From: CAYVUI01 sp964454745
Lineage (GTDB): Bacteria; Planctomycetota; Phycisphaerae; Sedimentisphaerales; Anaerohalosphaeraceae
Direction of reading: 5' to 3'
DNA length: 14,014 bases
Assembly (NCBI GenBank): GCA_964454745.1
Contig: CAYVUI010000115.1
Location: 1 to 14,014, forward strand
Every line of letters begins with the position of its first letter. Positions within the stretch are counted from its first letter, which is position 1. The translations under genes and the position numbers were made by a program. The notes below the pieces were generated by a model. It saw only the letters and a list, made by a program, of their open reading frames with translations. It had not been told where the DNA came from and made no database searches. This document shows positions 1 to 8,155 of the stretch, in pieces.

Positions 1-30
1 AGAAGAAAAAGGGCAAAAGCGAAAAATATC

Positions 31-59
31 GAATTCTTATAGCGCTGTCATACTATAAT
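31..59 (+). promoter_or_regulatory. Putative sigma70-type promoter, strong -10 box
   Basis: A perfect TATAAT lies at 54-59. At 17 bases spacing the -35 position (31-36) reads GAATTC, a poor match to TTGACA, so only the -10 half is convincing. Transcription would start near 65-67 and leave a leader of about 20 bases before the ATG at 87. The surrounding 86 bases are AT-rich, as expected for a promoter, but no operator palindrome is visible. It would drive the LamG/GH123-like gene and probably the LamG gene behind it. Confidence 0.4.
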
Positions 60-72
60 ATACTAAGCTTTA

Positions 73-78
73 AGAGGA
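73..78 (+). promoter_or_regulatory. Ribosome binding site of the LamG/GH123-like gene
   Basis: AGAGGA ends 8 bases before the ATG at 87, which is good spacing and favours 87 as the start. An in-frame ATG at 126 also sits directly before the hydrophobic signal segment, but its nearest AGGA is 12 bases away, so it is the weaker choice. Confidence 0.55.
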
Positions 79-86
79 TATGGGCT

Positions 87-2747
87 ATGATTTTTTATCC
101 TGTGCCAACAGGAACGAAATGTATCATGATCAGGGGGATTTATCTGTTGGTTTTGGCTATATTGTTCATTTTGTCACCTTATTGTCATGGCTTGATAGAT
201 CCCAGTGTTCCCGGTGTTACAAAAAATCCGGTTGTTTACATGCCTTTTGAGAATACAAATGGTACTTACGGCCCTGGAACAGGAGATAACCCTGCCTGGC
301 TCAACCACGCAGCCAATGAATCCCCGGTTATTGTTGACAGGGGGAATACTTACTGGCCGCTGATTGGCAGTAATGCGGGTGTAAAAGGGGATTATTTTGA
401 CGGAACCAGTATGAATGGCGGTACCAGCCAGGCCGACATTATCACTTTCAACGATGATACAGGAGCTACAATCCCTTCGCTTAGCGAATTAAAATCCCAT
501 ACGGTTACATTCTGGATCAGGACCGGATCGGATCAGGTAAAGGGCCCTGATAATTACGTACTGAGAGGGCCTTTCCAGGTCCATTTTGGTGCCGACGGCA
601 GAATGGGGACGCATTGGTGGCCGAATCTAAGCTGGAATGCTTCCGGTCCGGATGATTATATGAGCTATGGAAAATGGCTCTTTGTGGCGATCACTGTAGA
701 TCAAAATGGGATTAAATATTACCGGGGAGACCCTGAAAATGCCCCGGTCCTCGTTTCACGAACTGATGTGACGACCGGAACTTCATTGACAAATCCATGG
801 CTGTTTGTTGGCTGGCGTACGTATGTCAGTGCGGTGTACATGAATTTTGATCTGGATGAGCTGAGAATGTGGGCAAGTAAAACGGATAATTCCGGCGCCT
901 TGAGTGCCGGAGAAATCGAGGCGGTCTGGGCGTATGATTATGCTCCCTCTTCCTGGTGCGGCGACCAGGACCATCCCGTACCGGAAGGTGATTTGAATAA
1001 GGATTGTGTTGTCGATATCGAAGATTTTTATCTTTTCACAAATTATTGGTACCTTCAAAGTGCGATTGATATTGACGCGTTCGCCGTGGATACTCTTGAC
1101 CGGATTTTTGCTGACCAGCGTCCGGATGAACTCGCCCCGGATGCAGATATTCATCATGCACCCAGGGGTTCCAAAACAGCGTTGACTTTTGCGGTGCATC
1201 ATATCGGCAATGCCATGTGCGACATTCGGGTATCAACTGTGACAAACCAGTACAATGATCGTTTCCCGGGAACAGCGACTCTATATCATGCCCAAAGTGT
1301 TCCCGTCGAGGCCAATAACAATGGATGCAGCGCCACGGCTGTGGGTGTGGTTCCGAATCCCTCATGGCATCCCTGTTTTATTCGTATGGCTCCATTTGAG
1401 ACCGCTGAAGCACTCAAGCCCGCTGGAAGTATCAATTTGCAATCGGGAAAATACCATGGCGTAGTCCTTGAATTTGATATTCCTCAAGATGCCCCCATAG
1501 GAAAATACCAGGGCTGGCTGGAATTTATTATTGGCGATGAAATCCGCAGCGTTCCCTTTTCATTCACCGTGCATAAGACACAAATCGAACCTGAAAATCA
1601 TGTGCTGCACGCCGATTACTGGCTCGATGCGGATCCGGAAAATCTCACCGCCCAGTCACCACCTTCCTGGTGGTCCTCCGAGCACTGGCAGCTGCTTGAG
1701 AATTCCGGCAGAACCCTTCGCCGATTTGGTCTGGACGGTCTTTTCACCCCTACGATTTATACCGCCCATCCTCTTGTGGACATTACGAAACTTCGAAATG
1801 GAACCTACACGTTTAATTTTGATCGATTTGACATCTGGGCTCAAACATTCTTTGCCCTGGGATTTGAATACCTCGAAGGGGAACACCTCTTTGCCCGGGC
1901 TGACGGCCTGCCGATTGGCCTGATCTACGGATATGACCAGGATACGGGATATTTTGCCCCGCTGATCGGTAGAAATATTTCCATGCAGGACTGGCATGCT
2001 TTTCTTACCTCTTTTTGTCAAAGTCTCTATGCGCATCTCCAGGCAAACGGCTGGGCTGGAAAATATAAGCAGCACCTTATGGACGAACCCGGGGATGCTT
2101 CTATTCTTGCGAATGCTTATGCCGTGATCAAAGCAGCCATGCCTGATGTACAAACCCTCGATGCCATTCATTCCTGGGGACAGGATCCGGCGAATTTTTC
2201 GCCCTATACGGATAATTTCATCTTCTATATTGACCTGCTGGATAACCACCAGGCCCTCGCCCAGCAAAGACTCACCGAGGGGAAAACCAACTGGGCTTAT
2301 TATTTCTGTAAACCCCATCCCCCGGGACCGCATCCGACCCTGGATGCCCATTTAACCATGTGCAGACTGTTCCCCATGCTCTGCTATAAATACAATGCGA
2401 CAGGAATGATCTTCTGGGCGGCCAACCGCTATCGAGGTGCCGATCCATATACTTCTTCGATCGGTCCGGGGCCCAGCGGTTCCCAAAATCCCGGCCACCC
2501 GCCCGGGGACTGCTGGTATTTTTATCCGGTAGACAATGGCCTTGTTGGCTCGGTACGAATGCTGAATTTCCGTGAGGGTATGATCGATCATCAACTCCTG
2601 TCAATGGTGAAAGATCAGGATCCTGCTCGAGCTTCACAGCTTCTGGATATGCTTCTCAGGTCCATGAGTGATTATGAAAGATATGACAATTCAGTGTATT
2701 ACCAATTCCGAAAACAGGTACTGGAAGAACTGGACGGAAATTTCTAA
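87..2747 (+). CDS. Exported LamG / half-dockerin / GH123-like (DUF4091) protein
   Basis: An 886-residue modular exported protein. Residues about 14-36 form a hydrophobic signal peptide ending near Tyr-Cys-His-Gly; the mature part starts with LIDPSVPGV. Residues about 40-285 are a LamG/concanavalin A-like jelly roll, with the family patterns KWLFVAITVD (about 196-205) and LDELRMW (about 256-262). Cys291 and a dockerin-like half repeat at 301-322 (Asp302, Asn304, Asp306, Asp310, Asp313) follow. Residues about 330-886 match the GH123-like/DUF4091 fold: the MDEP motif puts Asp666-Glu667 where GH123 beta-N-acetylgalactosaminidases carry their adjacent catalytic Asp-Glu pair (substrate-assisted mechanism, established for GH123). 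FWAANRY (776-782) and the REGMIDHQLL motif near the end are also typical of DUF4091. Activity on GalNAc is inference; most DUF4091 proteins are uncharacterised. It is probably cotranscribed with the LamG gene 52 bases downstream. The reading frame stays open to the left edge, but the signal peptide and ribosome binding site support this start. Confidence 0.85.
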   Translation: MIFYPVPTGTKCIMIRGIYLLVLAILFILSPYCHGLIDPSVPGVTKNPVVYMPFENTNGTYGPGTGDNPAWLNHAANESPVIVDRGNTYWPLIGSNAGVKGDYFDGTSMNGGTSQADIITFNDDTGATIPSLSELKSHTVTFWIRTGSDQVKGPDNYVLRGPFQVHFGADGRMGTHWWPNLSWNASGPDDYMSYGKWLFVAITVDQNGIKYYRGDPENAPVLVSRTDVTTGTSLTNPWLFVGWRTYVSAVYMNFDLDELRMWASKTDNSGALSAGEIEAVWAYDYAPSSWCGDQDHPVPEGDLNKDCVVDIEDFYLFTNYWYLQSAIDIDAFAVDTLDRIFADQRPDELAPDADIHHAPRGSKTALTFAVHHIGNAMCDIRVSTVTNQYNDRFPGTATLYHAQSVPVEANNNGCSATAVGVVPNPSWHPCFIRMAPFETAEALKPAGSINLQSGKYHGVVLEFDIPQDAPIGKYQGWLEFIIGDEIRSVPFSFTVHKTQIEPENHVLHADYWLDADPENLTAQSPPSWWSSEHWQLLENSGRTLRRFGLDGLFTPTIYTAHPLVDITKLRNGTYTFNFDRFDIWAQTFFALGFEYLEGEHLFARADGLPIGLIYGYDQDTGYFAPLIGRNISMQDWHAFLTSFCQSLYAHLQANGWAGKYKQHLMDEPGDASILANAYAVIKAAMPDVQTLDAIHSWGQDPANFSPYTDNFIFYIDLLDNHQALAQQRLTEGKTNWAYYFCKPHPPGPHPTLDAHLTMCRLFPMLCYKYNATGMIFWAANRYRGADPYTSSIGPGPSGSQNPGHPPGDCWYFYPVDNGLVGSVRMLNFREGMIDHQLLSMVKDQDPARASQLLDMLLRSMSDYERYDNSVYYQFRKQVLEELDGNF

Positions 2748-2754
2748 TTGCCTT

Positions 2755-2778
2755 AAGGGTGGAATGATCAAAGAATAG
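2755..2778 (+). other. Possible four-codon leader ORF upstream of the LamG gene
   Basis: AAGGG (2755-2759) precedes ATG at 2764, which reads Met-Ile-Lys-Glu then TAG (2776-2778). This mini-ORF is in the same frame as the LamG gene at 2800, which itself lacks a clear ribosome binding site. It could be a translational leader, the remnant of a longer N-terminus broken by the TAG, or chance. Confidence 0.2.
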
Positions 2779-2799
2779 CTGCTTTTAAAGATTAATACA

Positions 2800-3726
2800 A
2801 TGAGAATCGCTGTTGTAATAGTATTGTATGTTGTAGCTCTCAGTCCTACAGCATCTGCACTAATTGATCCCAATGTGCCGGGTGTTTCCAAGGGACCGCT
2901 GGTCTACCTGCCTTTTGATGAAGAGTGGGACAGCTTCGGTCTTTTATTCACGGAAGAGGCAACCGTGGCAACCTACAACAGTATTACCCCGAAATTCGCA
3001 ACAGGAATCCGCGGAAAATGTTTTGACCTGTCCCATGCCGTGATGGGCGATTCAGCAGGATGCCTGATTTACGGAGTCTCCGGAACAGAAGATACCGAGT
3101 TGGAGACGCAATTGAACGGAGCCAAATCTATTACACTTTGCGGCTGGTTTAATGCTGTCAATGAACCGCTCAAGGCATTTTCCGGCTTTTTGGGCAGAAC
3201 CGCACAGCTGATGGTACGCAGTTATGACAATCAAAGCCGGCTGGTCCTGGGAATCAATAACAACTGGACCCCGCTGGATAGTGACGTTACATTTGACGAA
3301 ATGGATGAATGGATCTTCTGGGCGGTTACCTATGACGGTACCCAGAGCAGCAGCAATGTAAAATGGTATAAAGGGGATACAAACGGAAACTTCTCGCTGC
3401 TGAAGGTGCAATCCCTAAGCGCGGGATGCCTGGCAGACGTGCACGAGCCGCTTGCTGTCGGGAATTTACTGACTTCCGGTGCGTACTGTTTTGCCGGGTT
3501 GATGGATGAAATGAGGATATTTACCAGTCAATCCGATGACGGCGGAGCCTTGAGCCAATCCGACCTCGAAACCATATGGGATTACGATTATGATCCCTCC
3601 GTGTACTGCGGTGAACTGGCTCAACCTATCCCGGTAGGCGATTTCGATAAAAACTGCATTGTTGATTTTGATGATTTAGCCATTTTTTTCATGAACTGGT
3701 TGCTTGATAACAGTCCGATGGAATAA
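2800..3726 (+). CDS. Exported LamG-domain protein with C-terminal half-dockerin
   Basis: A 308-residue exported protein with no recognisable catalytic domain. Residues 1-20 are a signal peptide ending in Ala-Ser-Ala; the mature N-terminus LIDPNVPGVSKGPLVYLPF closely parallels that of the upstream neighbour. Residues about 25-265 form a LamG/concanavalin A-like domain, with DEWIFWAVTYDG (169-180) and GLMDEMRIF (233-241). The C-terminus holds Cys270 and a dockerin-like half repeat at 280-302 (Asp281, Asp283, Asn285, Asp289, Asp292), leaving only a few residues after it. Likely role: glycan binding or surface attachment as an accessory to the GH123-like enzyme (inference). Start: ATG 2800 is the first ATG after the in-frame TAG at 2776; the ribosome binding site is weak (AAAG at 2787-2790), so translation may depend on the upstream gene. 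Confidence 0.8.
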   Translation: MRIAVVIVLYVVALSPTASALIDPNVPGVSKGPLVYLPFDEEWDSFGLLFTEEATVATYNSITPKFATGIRGKCFDLSHAVMGDSAGCLIYGVSGTEDTELETQLNGAKSITLCGWFNAVNEPLKAFSGFLGRTAQLMVRSYDNQSRLVLGINNNWTPLDSDVTFDEMDEWIFWAVTYDGTQSSSNVKWYKGDTNGNFSLLKVQSLSAGCLADVHEPLAVGNLLTSGAYCFAGLMDEMRIFTSQSDDGGALSQSDLETIWDYDYDPSVYCGELAQPIPVGDFDKNCIVDFDDLAIFFMNWLLDNSPME

Positions 3727-3766
3727 CAGGAACATGGTTGAGGTAGGAGCCAATGCCTGTCTTTTT
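3726..3766 (+). terminator. Probable Rho-independent terminator of the + strand unit
   Basis: ACAGG (3726-3730) pairs with CCTGT (3756-3760). Inner pairing of CAT (3733-3735) with ATG (3753-3755) and GG with CC extends the stem, with small bulges. CTTTTTGT follows at once (3761-3768). It overlaps the last base of the LamG stop codon, just where a terminator is needed before the convergent unit. The stem is imperfect. No matching T-run is seen for the opposite strand. Confidence 0.45.
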
Positions 3767-3779
3767 GTATTGCTTTTCC

Positions 3780-4829
3780 TTAACAAGGTTTCCTGAGCGG
3801 TACAACGATATTGGCTGACCAGGTCATCTGGTTGTGGAGGCCCTGACCGTCTCCCGTAGCAAAATAAATATGAGTTGGAATCCCATTTTCTACCAGGACC
3901 TGAGGCCTTTCAAGCATTCCCTGTTCTGTTATACTGCCGTCATCCCATTTTAATGTTCGGCTGTATGCATTGGGGGGATCAGAAAACCTCCATTTTCTTC
4001 CATCTTCTGAAACGGCATGTAACCCTCCATGCCGCTGGCCGGATACGCGACTGCCCATATCCTTTACGACCATCTCGTAGCCCTTCTTGCTTTTCCAAAT
4101 ATAAGGATCTTCCAGCCCGGCATCGCTTAGTGTAGTATAATCGAATAAAAAATCGTCGTCTACCAGTTGATAAGGACCGAGATAGTGGTCTGCGCGGGCC
4201 GCTTTTAAATTGATCATTCTGTGTTGACCAATCCATTGGGCCTGCTTGAGAACCAGTAGAACACTGCCGTCTTCATGAACCGCAGGAGCGGGATTGTTAC
4301 CTTGTATGGGATTGCCGGCGCTGTCATATATAATTAGCGGTTTCTCAGAACGCTTCCAGGGCCCGAAGATCGACTTGGATGTTGCAACGCCTATTGTTCC
4401 TCCACCGACCGTCTCGTAACCGGTTTTTTTTGTCTCCCAGGCAAAGGTGTCCAGCGGATTGTCAGCACTGGGAGTTGGCCCCTGGTAGGTATTGCCAATA
4501 TAAAAGAGCAGGTAAGTGTCCCTGCATTTATGAACCGTGGGATTATGTGTCATGCGACCGTCCCAGAATTCCGGCCCTCGCGGAGGCAAAGCAACCTCCT
4601 GGAAAATGAACGGCCCGTGAGGATGATCTGCAGAACAGCGGATAATTTCAGAATTTGTATAAACAGAAAAGAGAAAATTTAAATTCCTCGGCCAGCGGGA
4701 AACAAACAAATGGTACCGGTTGTCTTCCCCCTTTATAACGGAACCTCCCCACACCCAATAGTTGTCATCGCGATATCCTCCTTTGGCAATCGCAGGCAGT
4801 AAAAAATCCATGAAAGGCTTTTGTTTCAT
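3780..4829 (-). CDS. GH43-like five-bladed beta-propeller glycosidase, no signal peptide
   Basis: A 349-residue protein resembling the GH43/62/32/68/117/130 beta-propeller superfamily. Seen: WVWGGSVIKGEDNRYHLFVSRW (25-46) as the first blade with its Gly/Asp-rich loop, EFWDGRMTHNPTV (87-99) in the second, GTIGVATSKSIFGPW in a middle blade, and GLEDPYIWKSKKGYEMVVKDM with Glu240-Asp241 in the fourth. Acidic residues in these loops (Asp36, Asp90, Glu240/Asp241) are candidates for the active site, but I cannot assign roles. These enzymes hydrolyse or phosphorolyse furanosides, xylosides or mannosides; this subgroup's substrate is unknown to me. There is no signal peptide, so it is probably cytoplasmic. 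The frame continues upstream to an ATG at 4997, but that extension lies inside the preceding gene and is low-complexity; ATG 4829 with AGGAA in front is preferred. It is the last gene of the - strand operon, 14 bases after its neighbour. Confidence 0.75.
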   Translation of the reverse strand: MKQKPFMDFLLPAIAKGGYRDDNYWVWGGSVIKGEDNRYHLFVSRWPRNLNFLFSVYTNSEIIRCSADHPHGPFIFQEVALPPRGPEFWDGRMTHNPTVHKCRDTYLLFYIGNTYQGPTPSADNPLDTFAWETKKTGYETVGGGTIGVATSKSIFGPWKRSEKPLIIYDSAGNPIQGNNPAPAVHEDGSVLLVLKQAQWIGQHRMINLKAARADHYLGPYQLVDDDFLFDYTTLSDAGLEDPYIWKSKKGYEMVVKDMGSRVSGQRHGGLHAVSEDGRKWRFSDPPNAYSRTLKWDDGSITEQGMLERPQVLVENGIPTHIYFATGDGQGLHNQMTWSANIVVPLRKPC

Positions 4830-4836
4830 CAAATTG

Positions 4837-4841
4837 TTCCT
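4837..4841 (-). promoter_or_regulatory. Ribosome binding site fixing the GH43-like start
   Basis: On the - strand AGGAA ends 7 bases before the ATG at 4829. It lies just after the TGA (4846-4844) of the preceding gene. This decides the start against the far upstream ATG at 4997. Confidence 0.6.
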
Positions 4842-4843
4842 GT

Positions 4844-7800
4844 TCAATTGTATAGGGATGGTTCCAGTTCCAGTAATCCAAGCAAGAGCGATGCCTGGCT
4901 GTGATTGGGATCTATGTCCAATATCGAGGCAAACAGTTTTTGGGCCGCTTGAACATTGCCGAATCCCAGTTGGCCAAGGGCCTGTAGGAATAAGCAATAT
5001 GCCCGGTTCCTGTTGTTCAGGTCTTCATCGAAAATAATGCTTGTAACTGTTCCGATCTCCAGGAATTCAAATCTGATTTCCTTCTCATAATTTTCAATAC
5101 CGTATTCAATCAGTTGATTAAAGCATTTCGCTGCCATCGCATCTTCGGATAATTTCCTGAAAGCAAGGCCCCGATAAAAGATGTAATAGGATTTAGATAC
5201 TGTAGCCAGGGACAGTGCGGGATGAATCGTGGTGCTACAGGTGAGTGCCTGCTTAAAAAACCGGGCTGCTTTTTCCATGTCACCATTGAGTTCGCAGGCT
5301 CGCCCGGCATAATACTTCAGGTCATTATCCGTTGCGGATGTTAATTTTTCTTCTCCTAGGTTTTCTGGCAGATGCATCCCCTTTTCAAAATAGGACAACG
5401 CCTGATCATAATCTTTCTCTGCAAGCGCATGACAGCCCAGAGCAATGTTGGAAATAACATATTGATCCCCAGTCAGGCCTTCTTTGCATTCCCAGGGATG
5501 GAATCGATAAGACAGGGTCAGGTCAAGAGCCTCTTTGTAGTTTCTGCATAAATTCGCGGCGGTTACATGTTCGAGCTTGAGGTCATCGCGTTGACGAACC
5601 TGTTTGATATGTTTCTCAAGAAATTCAAGCCGCTGCCGGGGATCTACCGCTGAATTTATATAAAGTTCATTCAGTTCCGAAACAAATCTTGCATTATTCG
5701 GCTCAAGCTTTAACGCCTTTTCCATTTGCTGCCTTGCCAGGTCCCTGTCTTGAAGCTTGTTAAATGTTCCTATTGCAAGGTTTCTCCAGGTTCCTGCAAA
5801 ATCTTTTCTGTGTGTTAGTGATTGGTGCCAGCAGTCTATCGCTTTCATGTACTGCCGTTTGTCATAGTACAGATTCCCGAGGAGATAATTCGACTTGTAT
5901 CCATCATGATGATCGATTGCATATTTTAGAACTTGAATATCCTCAAGACGATTGGGAAAACACGGTGTCAGAGGCATTTCTTCAGCTTTTTGGATATATT
6001 TACGACAGTATTCCCGGTCGGTTTCTCTCATGCAGTGTGCCTGGTGGTAATACACCATCGGATCGATAACTTCTTCAATCAAATCCAGAACCTTGCAGGC
6101 GTCTGCCTCCATTCCATATTTTGTGTAATCAACCGCCAGCTCAAGAAAAGTGTGATTTTCACCTCGAGTAATTTCAAGAAATCGCTCAAGAGCATTTTGA
6201 TCTTCGGTCAGCAAATATCTTTCAATAAGCATCCAGTAGTCGATAGGATCTTCTGTCAGCCATTTTTCGATCCATTCGACAGCTTGTTTTTTCTTCCCCT
6301 GTTTACGCATAATCGCAGCAGCAAGATGCCGGGCTTTTCGATTGATACCGTTTACCGCCAGTGACCTTTCAATGAATTCTGCGGCCTTGCAGTAATTTTC
6401 TTTTCTGCACTCCAGCCGGGCAAGTGCCATATAGCCTACAGCCTGCCAGGGCCCGTTCCAAACAGATTTATAATAATGCTGATAAGCACTTGTGTGATCC
6501 CCGAGGTATTCACTGCATAGTCCAAGCAGAAAACTGATCTCACCGTCATAGGGATTGAAGTTCCATATCGTATATTTTTCCCAAGCAGTTTGCAGGTATT
6601 CCATGCCATCCCGAAAATTGCCCCTTCTCAGCATAAGTCTTCCCATGCCCAGATTACACCTGCAGTCAGTTCTGTCACGCCGGAGTGCCTCAAGATAATA
6701 ATCTTCAGGAAGATAACTTGCGTGCAGGTACTGCTCAATATGAACCGCCGTAAGGAATAGTTCATCATTCGAGCCGATATCCTGTGGCTGTTTGACCTGG
6801 GATTTCACATCAGGCAGCGGTTCTTTCCTTTTTTCTTCACCCTGCCAGTTGAGTATCACATTGTTCTCTTCATCCCGAAGGAAAACGGAAATATCCCGGC
6901 ACTTAAAACTTTGCGGAAGGCGGACTTGCTGACTATAGTTATGCTCCGGATTCAGCGAGATGGTTTCTGAACATAGAATCTCACTTCCCAGCATGACGGA
7001 AAGATGGCTGCTGTTTAAAGGTGCTGTCACATACAAAGCGATATCAAGATTTCCTTCATGAATTTCACACTGGATTGCTGCTTTTTCGTTTGCGTTTTTC
7101 ACAATTCCAAGGTTGTTATACGGAACAATGTATTCATCAAACCTTTTTTCCTCCCCCGGGCTTAACCATGCAAAGTCCGGCTGGTTATCCGTAAAAACAC
7201 CCGCCATCAGTTCCAGGTAGGGCCCGTCAGAATCGGTCAGGTTTCGCATCCAGCCGCGGGCGAAATCACATTCTTCATTGCCCCAGGTAAAGAGTTTTTT
7301 GCCCGGAGAGATCCCCGCATCAGCGATATGCAATATCCCGGCATTCTCTTCATGACTGTATGCCCCGCTAAAGGAGTATTTAGAGGGTGTGGCCATGTAA
7401 GAAACCGCAAACGGAATATTGGTATTCCGGGAAATGTCCACACCTTCTGAAAAGTCCACTCCGCAGTATTTCCCGGTCATGACAGGATATCGTCCGCAGT
7501 CACTTTTGGCATGAAAATGAACACTATCCACATCCGGCGGAAACACATGCTGGTGGTCCTTGTCAGATCGTACTGCGATATTGGTCCACCATAAAAAAAT
7601 CTGCGGCAGGTCTGTTCCATTATAGATCATAACGGAAAGCTTCAGGTAAGCTCGTTCCGGATAGATCGTGTAACCAACAGAACAGCGGGTATGAAAAATC
7701 TTCTCCTGTTCACCAACCCAGAGAGTTTTGCTTCCATCCGGATTTTCTACAATTGTATAATCCAGACGTTGATAGGTTGTCGGCCTGTGATGCATGGGCC

Positions 7801-8149
7801 AGTTAAATTCAATCCCTCCGCTGATCCATGGACCCAGCAGACCAATAAGCGCAGGCTTGATTACCGTGTTGTGATAGACAAAATGCCTGGAGGCAATTTT
7901 GTCATAAGCCATCTGGATTCTGCCGCCCAGTTCCGGAAGCACCATGATTTTGAGATATTCATTCTCAAGAAAGACCGCTTCGTATTCAACATCTGTCTTA
8001 TCATCCTTGATCACATCAACAAACGGATACGGATATACGCAACCTGTCGCTCCCTGGTTGATTCGTCTTTCCAGAAAAAGAGGGCTGGGCTCGGGTTGGC
8101 CGACTGAATAGGTCGGGATCTTGATTTGTTCAACGTGGATTCTTGCCAT
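4844..8149 (-). CDS. DUF5107 domain plus long TPR array, cytoplasmic
   Basis: A 1101-residue protein without signal peptide. Residues about 1-350 match the DUF5107 family, recognised by ENEYLKIMVLPELGGRIQMAYDK-type sequence (about 62-84) and GGIEFNWPMHHRP (111-123). This region resembles the galactose-mutarotase/glycoside-binding beta-sandwich, with conserved Glu114 and His residues that could bind sugar (inference). Residues about 360-440 look like a further beta-sandwich with a linker. From about 460 to the end the protein is helical, with many tetratricopeptide-like repeats, such as LLGNLYYDKRQYMKAIDCW, IALGCHALAEKDYDQALSYF and YYAGRACELNGDMEKAARFF. DUF5107-TPR proteins of this size commonly sit in bacterial glycan-utilisation loci, but I know no established reaction. 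The role could be cytoplasmic processing or sensing of imported oligosaccharide, with the TPRs binding partner proteins. Start 8149 has AGGAA 6 bases ahead. It follows the GH-A hydrolase by 9 bases. Confidence 0.8.
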   Translation of the reverse strand: MARIHVEQIKIPTYSVGQPEPSPLFLERRINQGATGCVYPYPFVDVIKDDKTDVEYEAVFLENEYLKIMVLPELGGRIQMAYDKIASRHFVYHNTVIKPALIGLLGPWISGGIEFNWPMHHRPTTYQRLDYTIVENPDGSKTLWVGEQEKIFHTRCSVGYTIYPERAYLKLSVMIYNGTDLPQIFLWWTNIAVRSDKDHQHVFPPDVDSVHFHAKSDCGRYPVMTGKYCGVDFSEGVDISRNTNIPFAVSYMATPSKYSFSGAYSHEENAGILHIADAGISPGKKLFTWGNEECDFARGWMRNLTDSDGPYLELMAGVFTDNQPDFAWLSPGEEKRFDEYIVPYNNLGIVKNANEKAAIQCEIHEGNLDIALYVTAPLNSSHLSVMLGSEILCSETISLNPEHNYSQQVRLPQSFKCRDISVFLRDEENNVILNWQGEEKRKEPLPDVKSQVKQPQDIGSNDELFLTAVHIEQYLHASYLPEDYYLEALRRDRTDCRCNLGMGRLMLRRGNFRDGMEYLQTAWEKYTIWNFNPYDGEISFLLGLCSEYLGDHTSAYQHYYKSVWNGPWQAVGYMALARLECRKENYCKAAEFIERSLAVNGINRKARHLAAAIMRKQGKKKQAVEWIEKWLTEDPIDYWMLIERYLLTEDQNALERFLEITRGENHTFLELAVDYTKYGMEADACKVLDLIEEVIDPMVYYHQAHCMRETDREYCRKYIQKAEEMPLTPCFPNRLEDIQVLKYAIDHHDGYKSNYLLGNLYYDKRQYMKAIDCWHQSLTHRKDFAGTWRNLAIGTFNKLQDRDLARQQMEKALKLEPNNARFVSELNELYINSAVDPRQRLEFLEKHIKQVRQRDDLKLEHVTAANLCRNYKEALDLTLSYRFHPWECKEGLTGDQYVISNIALGCHALAEKDYDQALSYFEKGMHLPENLGEEKLTSATDNDLKYYAGRACELNGDMEKAARFFKQALTCSTTIHPALSLATVSKSYYIFYRGLAFRKLSEDAMAAKCFNQLIEYGIENYEKEIRFEFLEIGTVTSIIFDEDLNNRNRAYCLFLQALGQLGFGNVQAAQKLFASILDIDPNHSQASLLLGLLELEPSLYN

Positions 8150-8155
8150 GATGAA

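Noticed and set aside
1..42. Basic Arg/Lys-rich reading frame ending in TAG at 40-42, possibly the tail of an upstream gene
   Set aside because: Only 13 codons are visible in an A-rich stretch, and all three frames are open here, so it cannot be told from promoter-type sequence.
1656..2351. A 231-codon - strand ORF
   Set aside because: It is antisense to the GH123-like domain with its MDEP motif; the translation is rich in Arg, Ile and Gly without any recognisable fold.
4830..4997. Extended N-terminus of the GH43-like protein from ATG 4997
   Set aside because: It would overlap the DUF5107-TPR coding region by about 150 bases, has no domain match, and ATG 4829 has a good ribosome binding site.
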